Positions 10,623 through 21,703 of a DNA stretch of 64,000 nt are shown here, in pieces (the first letter of the stretch is position 1; each line of letters begins with the position of its first letter). Below the pieces are notes generated by a model. It saw only the letters and a program-made list of their open reading frames with translations. It had not been told where the DNA came from and ran no database searches. The DNA comes from Pseudozyma flocculosa PF-1 (taxonomy: Eukaryota > Basidiomycota > Ustilaginomycetes > Ustilaginales > Ustilaginaceae): assembly GCF_000417875.1 (NCBI RefSeq), contig NW_006920869.1, forward strand, positions 1,870,057-1,934,056, read 5' to 3'. The translations under genes and the position numbers were made by a program.

Positions 10623-11713
10623 CTTTGCGATTCGGCGGGGTGGGATGGACCTTGGCAAAGGGTAGCGGCGGGGGAGAGGAGAACGGTGGCTCGACGAGTG
10701 ATGGTGGTGGACAGAGAGTGGGCCGGGAGCAGCAACGCGCACGCCTCTCGTCGCCGTCGAATGGGTACGGTCATCAGCGTGGGCCAGCAGGCAGGCAAGG
10801 GTGCAGCGAGGGCCAGGGCCAGGGCCAGGGCTAGTCTGGCTCGGCGCAGCGCGCCGCGGAGAAATCTTCTCGGCGAGCCAGGCCACGCGCAGGGCAGCAG
10901 CCAAAAGTTCCACCGCCGCCGCTGGATCTCCCCATGATGCCTGGCTCTTCGGAAAGCTCCACCCCAACTTTTTCTCGACTTCGCCTCGCCCACCCTCCAC
11001 GCACAGCGCACGGCAAAATCCAAATCGATTCAAGGTCGAAATCGACTCTTGTAGTCAGCCCCAACCTGGTCGATAACGACCGAATACAATTCAAATCCGA
11101 GGTGGACCCTGGCCGCCTTCAGCCAAAAAGGGTTCCCGCTCCCACCCGGCCCTTGAACGCTCTGGCGGGGGCGACGATCCTGGTCGCTTCCTTGCTGCGA
11201 CGGCGGCAAATTCAGCTCAGCTGCCTTGGAGAGCGATTGTGCGACATAGGGCTCACTTCATTGCGGGTTACTAGGCCGGGCGATCGAGCCGGAAGGCGCA
11301 CTCGCCGCCAGGCTTCTGGCATGCGGGCATGGCGCTTTGGCCAGCGGCAACGCCATGGTGACATGGCGAGCACTTGATGCCTCGTAGGAGCGGCTGCTTC
11401 GTGCACGATGCGGTGCGAGAGCCGGAAGATGTCCTGTACCGGCCCCTGTCTAGGGCGGCTTGCTGTGGTCGACGAGGATGAGCGAGGTCTTCAAGTGGCG
11501 GCGATCGTGGGCTGCCCAGATTTGTGCGAGAGTGGCTTCGGAGCGCGGATATGTCGAGATCGTGCGCTAATGCTAGTTGCCTTTCCCATCAACAGCAGGG
11601 ACCGCACGATGGTGCGAACCTTTGCTGTCGCCCGTCCCAGTGCTTGATCGATATCCCTTGGGCTTGTACTGCGATGAGCGAGGGGAAGACGTTGCGGTCA
11701 TCTCACCGTCTCG
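10623..11713. other. Spacer upstream of PDX1-type gene
   Basis: About 1.1 kb between the PDX1-type start and the stop of the next minus-strand gene. Short open frames on both strands show no domain. It includes repeated CCAGGG words near 10800-10835. No RNA gene or element recognised. Confidence 0.45.
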
Positions 11714-12307
11714 TCACTTTGCGATTGCCCGGTCCGCGTTGATCTGCTCGAGCGCCTGGTTGAGGTCTGCATTGGCGAGCTGCTTCTGACCTGCGGTGTC
11801 GAGGGTACGTCGAGACAGCGCAGGGGGGCACGTCAGCTTCCGGAATGCTTGGCAGCCCAGGCTCAAGGGACCCGCGAGATGCTCACGCTTCACGTCGTTG
11901 AGCGCGCCTTCCTTGCTCAGGCCGGGGAAGAGCGCCAGCTGACCATGGGAGTGCGCGATGCTCAGTTGGTCGGCTGAGGCGGTTGCCGTGTGGAAGATGC
12001 GCTGCGCAGAGGCGTCGGAAGGAGGTGCGAGGTGTCAGGCGCAGATATTGTGTGAGACTGTGCTGGGTGTGCGCCCAGCGACCGACTGTTGACTCACTGC
12101 GCCAGGCTTGAGAGACGCCAGCTCGCTCTCGAGTACGGTCAAGGTCTGTACCTGTGGGGAGCGGAGGGGTCCGGAGTCTGGACGTCAGCGAGGGTCCGGT
12201 GTGCGCTCGATGGGAAGGGGCCAACCTCCTGCGTCGCCATCTGTGCTCACCCTCTGCTGCAAGTGCAGGGTGGCGACGCGCGCCTGGAGGTGCTGGGGAG
12301 CTGCCAT
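11714..12307 (-). CDS. Small four-exon coiled-coil protein (100 aa), family not recognised
   Basis: Reconstructed from four exons: 12307-12251, 12151-12098, 12001-11887 and 11790-11714. All junctions have GTGAGC/GTGAGT donors and CAG acceptors with consistent phases (0, 0, 1), giving an uninterrupted 100-residue protein beginning MAAPQHLQARVATLHLQQR and ending QINADRAIAK. The N-terminal 37 and C-terminal 35 residues are heptad-like and Leu/Gln-rich, flanking a middle segment (RIFHTATASADQLSIAHSHG). That two-helix layout resembles small prefoldin-like or other helical-hairpin subunits, but I do not recognise a specific family. No exon is long enough to stand out alone, so simple ORF calling would miss it. 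It is divergent from SAC1. Confidence 0.6.
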
Positions 12308-12809
12308 GTCGTCGGGCCCTGCGGGTTGGTGGTTGAGGGTTAGGGGAAGAGGAAGGTGGAGGAGCAAGGCCAAGTTGGGAAGCCAGGCTACGGAGCCGCT
12401 GCTCTCTGCCTTTGGCACTGTAGGCCTGGCCTGGCCTGGCCTGGCCTGGCCTGTCTGGTTTCTGAACCCCGAACCTGGCCCACGGGTGCACCGTGCGGGT
12501 TGCGGCCCACAACAGGCAGCCTGCGTGCCTTTCACGCTTTGGCCTTCCGACTGGCCTGGCCTCCGATAGCCGAAGTCCCAACGTGTGACGAAGACCTACC
12601 TCGCCTACTCCCCTGTCCTTCCCCTCCTCCCTCACCTTGCCCACCTCCTTCCGTCACCCTTCGATACCCAAACCCTCGCAGCGACGTCCATCTCCTCCAC
12701 GCTCAATCTCCTCGATACCGCGCACAGGTCATCGCTCCCATCCTAGACGCAGATCACCCTGCAGCCACCCAACATTCAACCTCACCTCGACGCCGCAGCA
12801 TCCATCGCA
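12308..12809. other. Divergent promoter region with CTGGC array
   Basis: A 502-bp intergenic region between the small coiled-coil gene (minus) and SAC1 (plus). It contains five tandem CTGGC units at 12426-12450. The approach to SAC1 is C/T-rich (12600-12700), common just upstream of fungal starts. Confidence 0.55.
12426..12450. repeat. (CTGGC)5 pentanucleotide array
   Basis: Five perfect 5-bp units, flanked by degenerate copies. The same unit recurs at 21280-21299 and, inverted, at 21484-21513. Confidence 0.9.
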
Positions 12810-14932
12810 ATGGCCGCCAAGCCCCTCCTCTGGGAGGCCCTCCGCCTCTACATCAGCCAGGATGCCTACACGTTCGTCTCGACCGAGTCGCCCTCCGACT
12901 CCTTCACCGTCGACCGAGACCAGGGCGACATCCAGGTCGGCGTGCCCGGCGCAAAGGCCAACGCCACAAAGACCATGGATGTCCACGGCATCCTCGGTCT
13001 CATCAAGCTCCACACCACCGAGTTCCTCATCGTCATCACCAGCCGCAAAAAGGTGGCTGAAGTCCTCGGAGCAGACATCTTCATGGCCACCGACTTCCGC
13101 GTCCTCCCTGTGAACCGGGAGGCGAACCCCTCGCTCCTCCGCCACCCCGTCGAGAAGACGCTCCTGGGCTTGCTCAAGTCGCACCTCTACAGCGCTCCCT
13201 TCTACTTTAGCTACCGCTACGACCTCACTAGCAGCCTGCAGAGGCAGAATGTCGTCGCCGACGCATCCCAGCCCCTCTGGAAGCGCGCCGACGACCGCTT
13301 CTTCTGGAACCGGTACCTCCAGACCCGTCTCATCGAGCACACCTCTGCCAACCCGTCGCAGGACCTCTCCCGCTTCATCCTGCCCTGCATCTTTGGCTTC
13401 CTCGAGGTCAAGTCGGCCACCATCAACAACCGCAACTTTGTCCTCGGCCTCATCGCCCGCAGGTCCCGCCACCGCGTCGGCACCCGCTACTTTTCCCGCG
13501 GCATCGACAAGGAGGGCAACGTCTCCAACTTCAACGAGACCGAGCAGTTTGTCATTGTTGACCCGCCCAGCGAGGGCGGCGCCGGCGGCAAAGTCGAGGG
13601 CAAGGTTCGGATGAGCTACATCCAGACTCGAGGAAGCGTGCCGGTCTTTTGGGCCGAGATCAACAACCTGCGGTACAAGCCGGACCTGCAGATCATGGAT
13701 ATGCCCGAGACGGTGAGTGCGCGATGGCCGGCAAGGCCCCGCTCGTCCGCCTCTCTTTGAGCCTTGCGCTGATGCGTTCGCAACGCCGTTTGCTCCCCTT
13801 GCTCCGCGTCTAGGCCGAGGCTACGCGGCGCCACTTCGAAGACCAGGTGGCGCGCTACGGCGACGTCTACCTCGTCAACCTGGTCAATCAGAAGGGATAC
13901 GAGAAGCCGGTCAAGGAGGCCTACGAGCGAGCCGTCGACGGGCTCAACAACCCGCAGGTGCACTACACCTACTACGATTTCCACCACGAGTGCAAGGGGA
14001 TGAAGTTTGAGCGCGTCATGGACCTCATTGACCGGCTCCACGCAAAGGGCCTCGAGAGCGACGACTACTTCCTCAACGATACAACACGGCAGGGCCAGCC
14101 GGTGGTCCGCCAGCAGAAGTCGGTGGTGCGCACCAACTGCATGGACTGCCTCGACCGCACCAACGTCGTCCAGGGCACGCTGGCGCGGTGGGTGCTCAAC
14201 GACCAGCTGCGCGCCGTCGGCGTGCTGTCCAAGGACGAAAAGGTCGAGACCCACGAGACCTTCATGCACATGTACCGCAACGTCTGGGCCGACCACGCCG
14301 ACGTCGTCTCCAAGGCCTACAGCGGCACGGGCGCGCTGAAGACCGACTTTACGCGGACGGGCAAGCGCTCCAAGGAGGGCGCGCTGCAGGACGGCCTCAA
14401 CTCGATCACGCGCTACATCAAAAACAACTTCTACGACGGCGCGCGCCAGGACGCCTACGACCTCTTCACGGGCGCCTGGCAGCCGGCGCACGGCCTGCCG
14501 AATCCGGACAAGCGCGCGCTCCTCGTCCGATCGATGCCGTGGGTCTTTTTGTTTGCCCTGACGATGATCTTTGCCAGCCTCATCCTGCCGCGCTCGTCGG
14601 CAGCGACGGTGGCGACGGTGGCGGGGACGTCGACCAACGAGGTGGCGCGACACGGCAGCGCCTTTCTGCTGCTGTGGTCTCTCGTGGCGGCGGCCAGCTT
14701 CCAGTACATGGTGGCGAGGGGGTTGGACTACGTCGCCTGGCCCACGCTCAACCGACCGGACGGGACCATTTTTTACGACGGTCCCGGGTTTTCATCGGGC
14801 AAGAGGGGCAGGTACGGTGTCATCAACCCGCTCGCGTCGCAGGGACAGGAGCAGCATGCGCAGAGGCAGGCTCCCGTGTCGAACGGCAGGAGGGGCCAGG
14901 CCTACAGCGTCGAGGGCAAGAAGCTGGCCTAG
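12810..14932 (+). CDS. SAC1: SAC1-type phosphoinositide phosphatase
   Basis: Two exons, 12810-13712 and 13814-14932 (101-bp intron GTGAGT..TAG), 673 aa. It removes phosphate from PI4P and related phosphoinositides at the ER/Golgi. The Sac domain runs from the N-terminus (DVHGILGLIKL, FYFSYRYDLT, NFNETEQ, SYIQTRGSVPVFWAEI) to the catalytic CX5R motif CMDCLDRTN, Cys at about residue 409. After it come SGTGALKTDFTRTGKR and the conserved NSITRYIKNNFYDGARQDAYDLF segment. Two hydrophobic segments near the C-terminus (WVFLFALTMIFASLIL and FLLLWSLVAAASFQYMV) anchor it as in yeast Sac1. The last four residues, KKLA, form a dilysine KKxx ER-retrieval signal. Very confident. Confidence 0.95.
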
Positions 14933-15139
14933 CCCGTCGTCTTATCCCCATCTCTTCGCGCCGTGTCTCCGGCGTGTCCACCTCGTCCGTAGAACGACGA
15001 TGGGGCGGCTGTTGTTGTATCGCTCCGGGCAGGACAGAAGTTAGAACAGGTCTGAAGTAGAAGGCGATGTTGTCTGGCCTGATTGCAAGTGCCCGCCGCG
15101 CGCCGTCGTCGAGATCTGGCGCTACAGCACCTCGGTCGC

Positions 15140-17402
15140 TCAGTCCCAGATGGCCTGGCCGGGCTGAGCCGAGGTCGCCGCCTTTTCCGGACCGGCAGCC
15201 TCGCCGCCTTTCGAGACGGGCCTCGTCCTCCTCCTCTTCCCCTTTTCCTTGTCCTTGTCCTTGTCACTGCTCTCCTTCTTCCTCTCCTTGTCCTTTTCCC
15301 TCGCTTCGCCGCCGGTTGCGCCCGACGATTCGACCGTAGCGGCCGCGCTGGTGGGTACAGAAGCAGTCTGTGCATCCCGCTTCAGGATCGTCATCTTGCC
15401 GCCGCCTCCTGCCGCCTCCTCGCCCTTGCCCGAGGCGGGACCGCTTGACCAGCCCGATTTCTTGTCGCGCCTCGACGACGACGACGCCGATGCAGCTTTC
15501 TTGTCCGCGGAGGGTGCCGTCGTTGGCGTCGCAGGCGCCGATGGAGCGGTGCTGCCGGCGCTTTCCGCCGTCGCCTCGCCCGCATCAGCCTTGGCAGCTG
15601 CGTTGCGACCGCGGTTTCGTCCCTGCCCCTTTGTCGATTCACCAGTGGCGCGACTGGCCTTCCCACTTGTCTCTGCCGCAGGCTCGACGTTGGCTCGGGT
15701 AGGAGGCGCCGACTTGGCACTGGTCGCTTTGCCGCTTTCGACGCCCCCTCCCTCTTCCGCCTTTTCCTTGCCTTTCCCGCCCGTCGCCTTGTTGGATCTG
15801 GCCGACGACGGGGCGGCCGATCCGAGTGCTCCCGAAAGCGCCGCTCCAAAGGCACGCCCGCTCGTCGCTGCCTTGGCCGCGCGCTTGCCCGCACCGGCGG
15901 CAGGCGCAGAGGCGGATGAGGCGGGCGTAGAAGCCGACTCGGCCGTCCTGGCTTCCTTGACAGCCTCTCCCTTCTTCGACGATCGCTTCGCCGGAGCTTC
16001 TCCCGCCTCTCCGGCCGCGGCCTTGCTGGATCTGCTCGACTTTTTCGAGGACGCGCTCTTCGACGACGACGACGGATGCGACTTTTCGTCGGGGTACTGG
16101 TAGGCGTACGGGTTCTTGTAGGACTTTGCAGCGGCGAGCGCAGAGGACTCGGCGCGTGCGGCCTTGAGTGTGCGAAGATGGTCCAGCAGCGGCGTCGACT
16201 TTTTCGTCGCCGATGGGTCCTTCACTTTTTCGGTGCTCTGCGCGAGGTGAGCTGCGAGGAGAGCAGGGCGCAAGCGGCGAAGGGTAGGCGTTAGCAAGAG
16301 CTGCAGCAGGCTGACCGGATGGCGTCTCCGGCATCACCTACCCATCAGCTCGGCATCGGTCTTGTTTTCAGTCCGTTCGGCCTGCTTGGCCTCGAGACTG
16401 AAGATAAAATTTTTGTACTCCTCATCTAGACCGATGGAAGGCGTGCGCACGACGCAGAGGACTCGATCAGCCTTTGCGCGGGTCCGCGTGCATGCTGGCA
16501 GGATGTGCGACTCACCCGCCTCGATGGTGCCCTGCCTGGCATCCGGCTTCCGTCGTCGTTCGGTGGGCGTCTTCTGGTACGGGGCAAACTCGACGACGGC
16601 AATGCTCTCGTTGCCCTTGCTGTCGCGGAAGATGTGTCCGTCAAAGTTCCTGTGGAACTCGACCAGCATGGCAGGGTCTAGGAAGCGGACATAGGCTCGC
16701 GAGCAGACATTCTCCTTGTTGGGACTGTGAGTTGACGCGAACGCAGAAGTCGTCAGCATACGGCGGAATCGAAAACCAGGTCGAGGTCCGCTCATGACGG
16801 CCGACTCACTCGGCTTTCAGCTTGCCCGGGATGAAGAGCTTGTAGTCGACAGTGGGCTCGAGGACCGTCGGCGCGGCCGAGGGCTGGCTGGAGGCGGCAT
16901 CGTGGTTCTGTCGCGCTGCATCGCTGAGCGCCTTTGCCTGGGCGGCGTCGCGGACCCAGGTGGCTACGCTGTTCCAGAAGATGTGTTCGGGTACGTTGGG
17001 AGGCAGGCGGCGGATGACGACCTTGGTCTTTGCCTTTGTCTTTTGCTGCTTGGCCGATGCGCTCTTTTCCTTGTCCTTTTTGGATCGCGAACGGCGAGTG
17101 CTGGTGGGTTTGACCAAGGTGTTGGGATCGGCGGTGGTGGCGGCGGCCGCTGCTGAGGTGGAGCTGTTCTGCGCTGTCGCTGCTACTGAGGTGCTCGATG
17201 CTGCATCTGGCGCGGTAGCGGAGTGTGCAGATGTTTTCGCGGGCGCCTTTGTGTCGGTCTTGGCTCTGCGTGAGCGCGAGCGGGACGAGGAGGCGGCAGA
17301 AGGCGCAGGAGAGGCGGCGGCGGGAGAAGCTGCGGACTTGGTCGACTTTGTGGCGTTTGCTGGGCTGTCGGACGCTGCTGCTGGCTGAGCAGCCTGGGAC
17401 AT
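15140..17402 (-). CDS. UPF3: UPF3-type nonsense-mediated mRNA decay factor
   Basis: Four exons: 17402-16810, 16724-16516, 16425-16342, 16251-15140; introns of 85, 90 and 90 bp; 665 aa. After an Ala/Ser-rich, basic N-terminus, the Smg4/UPF3 domain starts near residue 127 with TKVVIRRLPPNVPEHIFW. It continues across intron 1 (VDYKLFIPGKLKAD|PNKENVCSRAYVRF), then FDGHIFRDSKGNESIAVVEFAPYQK, and across intron 2 (GTIEA|DEEYKNFIFSLE). The C-terminal 370 residues are low-complexity Lys/Ala/Ser/Glu-rich, with SYKNPYAYQYP retained and a DKDKDKEKGKRRR basic-acidic patch. UPF3 links exon-junction or terminating-ribosome signals to UPF2/UPF1. The start was chosen at the first Met giving the family-like Ala/Ser leader; an in-frame extension exists upstream. 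Confidence 0.9.
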
Positions 17403-17897
17403 GGCTTTCGGGATGCCCGACGCGGAACCCAGTCGGGACACTGAGGTCGTTACGACGGGACCCAAACCGATCGAGACGGGAAATGGCCGATGGCGAAGCT
17501 CTCTGGCAGTATGAAGCAAGAGAGGCCGTGGATGTCACCTGTGAGGTGAGGTGAGGTGAGGTGAGGAACGGGGAGGGTAGCGAGAGGAAGGAGCAGGAGG
17601 TGGTGTCGCCTCGGTGGCATGAGAGGGTCAGGGCTGAGAGCCTTCGCCGGTTGGGTGGTGCCCAGAGCGCAGCTCAGAATCCCGGAACTCGGCCGACCGC
17701 GGACAGAGAGGCGACACCGGGGCGCAAAGTGGAGCAGCTCTCTCACCCGCACCCAAACAGCAGCCATTCGATCACGCCCACTCGCCTTCACCACCACCAC
17801 CACCACCACCACCATCAGCCCCGGTCATTGCTGCTCAACTCACGCTTCCTCACAGACCCAGGCATCTCCGTAGCCCGTACAGAGCAACAAATCCATC
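17403..17897. other. Divergent promoter region, UPF3 / SYF2
   Basis: A 495-bp region between divergent starts. It holds a (GTGAG)5 array at 17541-17565 and a CAC trinucleotide run at about 17789-17813 in the probable 5' leader of SYF2. Confidence 0.6.
17541..17565. repeat. (GTGAG)5 pentanucleotide array
   Basis: Five perfect units, followed by a sixth partial copy. Each unit also resembles a 5' splice site core, so cryptic donor use in a transcript reading plus-strand here is conceivable. Confidence 0.9.
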
Positions 17898-19189
17898 ATG
17901 CCACCCAGGAAAACAAGAGCATCCGCAAAGGCAGCCCAGCCGCCGCAGACACAAGATCCGCCGACCATGGCCGCCGACACCGAGGCGAACCCAGCACAGG
18001 CTCCAGCAGAGCAAGAAGTCGAACAACAGCCTAGCAGCAGCAAGTCAAAGGCAAAGGGGAGAGCCTCGAGACACCAGCCGCTAGTCGAAGAGCAAGAGCA
18101 AGACCCATCCGCACCAGCCGATCCACCGGCAGAGACCACCACAGCGCCACCAGACGAGGAAGAGGAACAATCACCGCCCGCACCAGCATCCCTCGCGGAA
18201 CCATTAGCAGCATCACCATCAGCGTCGAAAATGAGCATGGACGAGCGCATGGCCAAGTTCTCCTCGCTCCGCAAAAAGATGGCCGACTCGAGCAAGGCCA
18301 ACCGCAAAGATATCCTCTCGGAGCAGGCCAAGGCCAGATCACAGGCGGGCAGAAAGGGGATGGCCCAGTCGCGCAAGATGGCGGAGGCAGAGAAGTTGCT
18401 CGAGGAGAGGGATCTCAAAGAATCTGGCGAGGACGTCGAACGCCACCGCAACTTTGGCTACAGCATCGAGGACAACGAGCGGTGGGAGGCCAAGCTGGCC
18501 GACAAGGAGCAGAGAAAGGACAAGGGGTTGATGGGTGAGTTCGACGCCTCGCGGGGGCGCGCGCTGTTGCTTCAGAGACGGAACAGCGTCTGACGTTTGT
18601 GCCTCGTCGAACCGCAACTCACGCCCGCAGACTTCAAGGACATGGCGGAGCGCTCCTACCAGCGCCAGATTCGATCGATGAAGCCCGACCTCTCGAGCTA
18701 CGAAGCGCAGCGAGCCGCCCTCGAGTCGCAGTCGGCCGGCGGCCCCGCTTCCAGCTCCTCTTCGGCGCTCACCGTGCGTTCCGGCTCGGGCACATCGGGC
18801 CAGGTGGTCCGGCGCGAGGACCTCTACCGCGACGCCTCGACCGTCTACTACGGCGACCACAAGCCGACCGACGAGGCCATCGACCGCGTTGTGGGCCACC
18901 TCAACCTCGAACAGGAGCAGATCAAGCGCAGGTCGCGCATCCGCAAGGACGACACCGACGGCGAGGTCGATTACATCAACAAGAAGAACCAGCACTTTAA
19001 CAAGAAGCTCAAGAGGTACTACGACGAGTACACAAAGGAGATCCGCGAGAACTGTGAGTGTGCGCCATGGTCTCAGGGGCCAACGTGGGTCCAGCGGATG
19101 TGCTTTGCTGACCAGCGCGATCGTCGCTCACCACCTGCATCTCGGGGCTTCTCCTCGTCTGTGCCACAGTCGAACGCGGCACTGCGTGA
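17898..19189 (+). CDS. SYF2: SYF2 pre-mRNA splicing factor
   Basis: Three exons: 17898-18534, 18631-19053, 19170-19189; introns of 96 and 116 bp; 359 aa. SYF2 is a component of the Prp19-associated/NineTeen spliceosomal complex, nuclear. The N-terminal 110 residues are Pro/Ala/Glu/Gln-rich and variable. The conserved part starts at DERMAKFSSLRKKM and includes RHRNFGYSIEDNERWEAKL, then exon 2 with DFKDMAERSYQRQIRSMKPDL, REDLYRDASTVYYGDHKPTDEAIDRVV and DGEVDYINKKNQHFNKKLKRYYDEYT. The 20-bp terminal exon completes KEIREN|FERGTA, matching the family's C-terminal ending. The TGA stop overlaps a GTGAGT motif (19186-19191), so an extra downstream splice is possible but would give an unlike tail. Confidence 0.92.
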
Positions 19190-19633
19190 GTGGATGGTGG
19201 TGGCGACAGTCTCCCGCAGGCTGGACCTTAGCTAACGCTCGGTCTCCCTTTTGTCTTCCTTGTCCTCATCACAGCCTCTGATGCCTCCCTCCGACTGTCG
19301 ATGTGCCCCGACCCTTGTACACTATCATGTCGCCCGACGCGCTCCGCTCCTTTGTCGGAATCGCACGAACACACACAACAGTCTGGACTGCCGAAGCTCG
19401 GCCAACGCGACCGTGATGGGGAGCACGATAGTCTGAATTCAGCTGGGGCGGTCGGAGGAAGAGAAGGACACGAGAGTGTTGGAGCGGGATCAGGTGCTGG
19501 CGATGCAGCTGCGACGCTGCACCGTACGGATTTGACCCGCCGTTGCTGCAGTCCTTCGCTCTTGCTCGACGGGACCTTGTCGCTCCCCGAGGAGGAGGAG
19601 GAGCAGTTCAGTCCAAAGGTTGCATCGACCTTG

Positions 19634-19650
19634 CCCCCCCCCCCCCCCCC
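19634..19650. repeat. C17 homopolymer
   Basis: Seventeen consecutive C residues followed by GCCC. Length may be inaccurate in the assembly. Non-coding context. Confidence 0.88.
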
Positions 19651-21279
19651 GCCCGTTTCCCTCATCTCGACTTTGCAGGCATCACCAAGAAGACGACGAT
19701 CCTCCACTCTGCATCGGGTTTGGAACATGTACTCGCAGGTCAGAGCCTCGTGTGCTCGCTGCACAGCTTTGTGGACCGCGATATCGTCCCTGCCTCCTTT
19801 CGATGGGGCAACAAGCCGTTCAGCTTGTCCACCGTCAGGTCATGGCTTCAGCACTTGAAACGCAGAGAGCGAGAGGGGAGCAACTGTACTCGAACAGCGG
19901 CCGATGCTTCTGTACGACGACTCGACAATCTTGGCGGAAGAGAGAAGATGGTTGAAGTGAAGCAAAGAAGGTCTCTTCAACCACCGCAAATTGCGTTGGC
20001 AGCAGCAGTAGGCTCAGATGGGCCGAGGCGGCGGGGCCGGCCACCGGCAACAGCGGCAGCGCCTGCTTGAGCGACTGCAGCAGCAGCCGCTGTATTTTTG
20101 GACCGGCGGGTACCGTGGCCGTCGCTCGGGTGTTCCGGGTTCCGACGCACGTCGTTGACTGCCGATGCCCGCAGGCACGGACGGAGCGGACCCTGCCTGG
20201 CCTGGCCGGCCTGGCCGCCGACCCGCTTCCACCAAAACGTCATGGCCGGAGGACCCGCTGAGATGCACATAGCACAGCCTCGCCCGCTTAGCTTGCTTGC
20301 CCCAACATCTCGATGCTTGTCTCGGTCGTGGAAGCGCGGTCAACGCACGGCCAGCTCGTCTCGGGTCCGCTCCGACGGCGAGGACCGCTTCCATGCCCGA
20401 GCCTGTCTCTCGTCGGTGTTTGCCTGCCCGCTTGCTGGCTCCGAAGCAAGCCCGCCCCAAGTGCCAGATCGACTTTCGCTCGGATGGTCCATCCCCGAGC
20501 AGGCAGGATGATGCATCCATGCTGGCATGCGCACGTAAGGCTCCTTGCTTGTTGACAACGACGCGGCCTGCACGATGAGCTCGAAGAAGTCCATCCGTCC
20601 GTGCGTGTGGATGCGGATGACGAGCGAGAGGGAGCGAGGATGCATGCTGCGCGGATACGCCACACGCTGCTCTGCGCAGCACGCACGCCCGCACGAAAGC
20701 ACGCACGGTGGCGAAGGTGGCGTCAAGGACGACGGCGAAGGCGACAGAAGACGCGGACCGAGGACAACGACGACGGCGATGATGATCGCCAGCCACTTTG
20801 GTTGCGGCGCGGCGGTATCGCATCCAGCAGCGAGAGCGCAAAGCAAGCCAGCAGCAAAGTCCAGCCGGGGAGGCAATCGGCCTGCGGAGCGTGACAAAGG
20901 CTTGCGCCGTTTTCGACAGCAGCGCATCCGGCCCCTGCCTCGCCTCGCCCCGCCTCGCCTGGCCCAAGCGCGGGACCCTGCCTGACCGCCTTCCCCGTCC
21001 CCAACGACGACGTCATTCCGGTGCGGGGTCAGGCTCTGCTGAGTGGCGGACAGGCCGCGGCCGGTGGATGCGGCGGCGGCTCCCCTCGAGCCTGGCCGCC
21101 CCTTGCACCCTGCCTGCCTGTACCATAGCCTGCCCGCCCGCTTGCTCCCCAACCCAGCCTGGCCAAGCCCGGCCTACCTAGCCCAACACCGAGCCAGACC
21201 CTGCCTGCGCTGCTTGCTTGCTTGACGTGGGTGGCCCCGGCCCTCGTCTGGTCGTCTGTCGGCTGGCCCCGAAACTGGA

Positions 21280-21299
21280 CTGGCCTGGCCTGGCCTGGC
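21280..21299. repeat. (CTGGC)4 pentanucleotide array
   Basis: Four perfect units about 400 bp upstream of the HSP12-like start. It is the reverse complement in phase of the GGCCA array at 21484-21513. Confidence 0.88.
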
Positions 21300-21483
21300 T
21301 GCCCGCTGAAAGCTGCCCTAGGTGGTGTTGGTTGCACCGCCACGCCAAGCTCGCCTGGCCTCGCCGGCTGGCCGCAGCGGCAAGCAAGCCTACGTCGTCG
21401 ACGTGGAAGCCAACCTGCCTGCCAAGCAAGCCCACCCCTCGTCACTCCGCTGCCGTGGCCTCCCGCCCCCTGCCTCTCGACCT

Positions 21484-21513
21484 GGCCAGGCCAGGCCAGG
21501 CCAGGCCAGGCCA
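21484..21513. repeat. (GGCCA)6 pentanucleotide array
   Basis: Six perfect units, about 70 bp upstream of the TATA box of the HSP12-like gene. Complementary to the CTGGC array about 185 bp upstream, so the two could pair. Confidence 0.9.
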
Positions 21514-21580
21514 ATGCGCCTGCTCCTTGAGCCCTCCTCTCTCCCCCTCGCCCCCTCCCCCCCGAAGGCCTGGTCGAAGG

Positions 21581-21587
21581 TATATAA
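21581..21587 (+). promoter_or_regulatory. TATA box of the HSP12-like gene
   Basis: TATATAA, 117-123 bp upstream of the start codon, followed by a strongly C/T-rich stretch (CTCTCTCTC) typical of transcription start regions of highly expressed fungal genes. One of the few clear TATA boxes in the window. Confidence 0.7.
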
Positions 21588-21703
21588 CCTGGCCCCCTGG
21601 CCCGTCCCAGCTTCCCTCTCTCTCCATCTCACCACCGCACAAACGCATCTCACAACTACTCTCTCTCTCACACACAACCAACCAACCAAACACTCTCGCA
21701 AAC

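Larger units (their letters stand above)
19190..21703. other. Long spacer with no supported gene, promoter side of HSP12-like gene
   Basis: About 2.5 kb. It contains a C17 homopolymer (19634-19650), dense GCCTGGCC/CCTGCCTG words from 20190 onward, and two pentamer arrays in opposite orientation (21280-21299 and 21484-21513). Open frames of up to about 315 codons occur on the minus strand (20014-21152), but they are low-complexity Ala/Arg/Gly with no domain. I could not join exons into a recognisable protein. The first few hundred bases probably include the SYF2 3' UTR; the last several hundred the HSP12-like promoter. Confidence 0.5.

Noticed and set aside
9685..10665. 326-codon plus-strand frame opposite the PDX1-type gene
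   Set aside because: Antisense shadow; the minus strand has lipoyl and subunit-binding domains and splice sites.
13616..14653. 345-codon minus-strand frame opposite SAC1
   Set aside because: Antisense shadow of the SAC1 catalytic exon.
20014..21152. Minus-strand open frames of 317 and 270 codons in the spacer before the HSP12-like gene
   Set aside because: Low-complexity Arg/Ala/Gly/Ser composition over repeat-rich DNA, mutually overlapping, no domain and no supporting splice chain.
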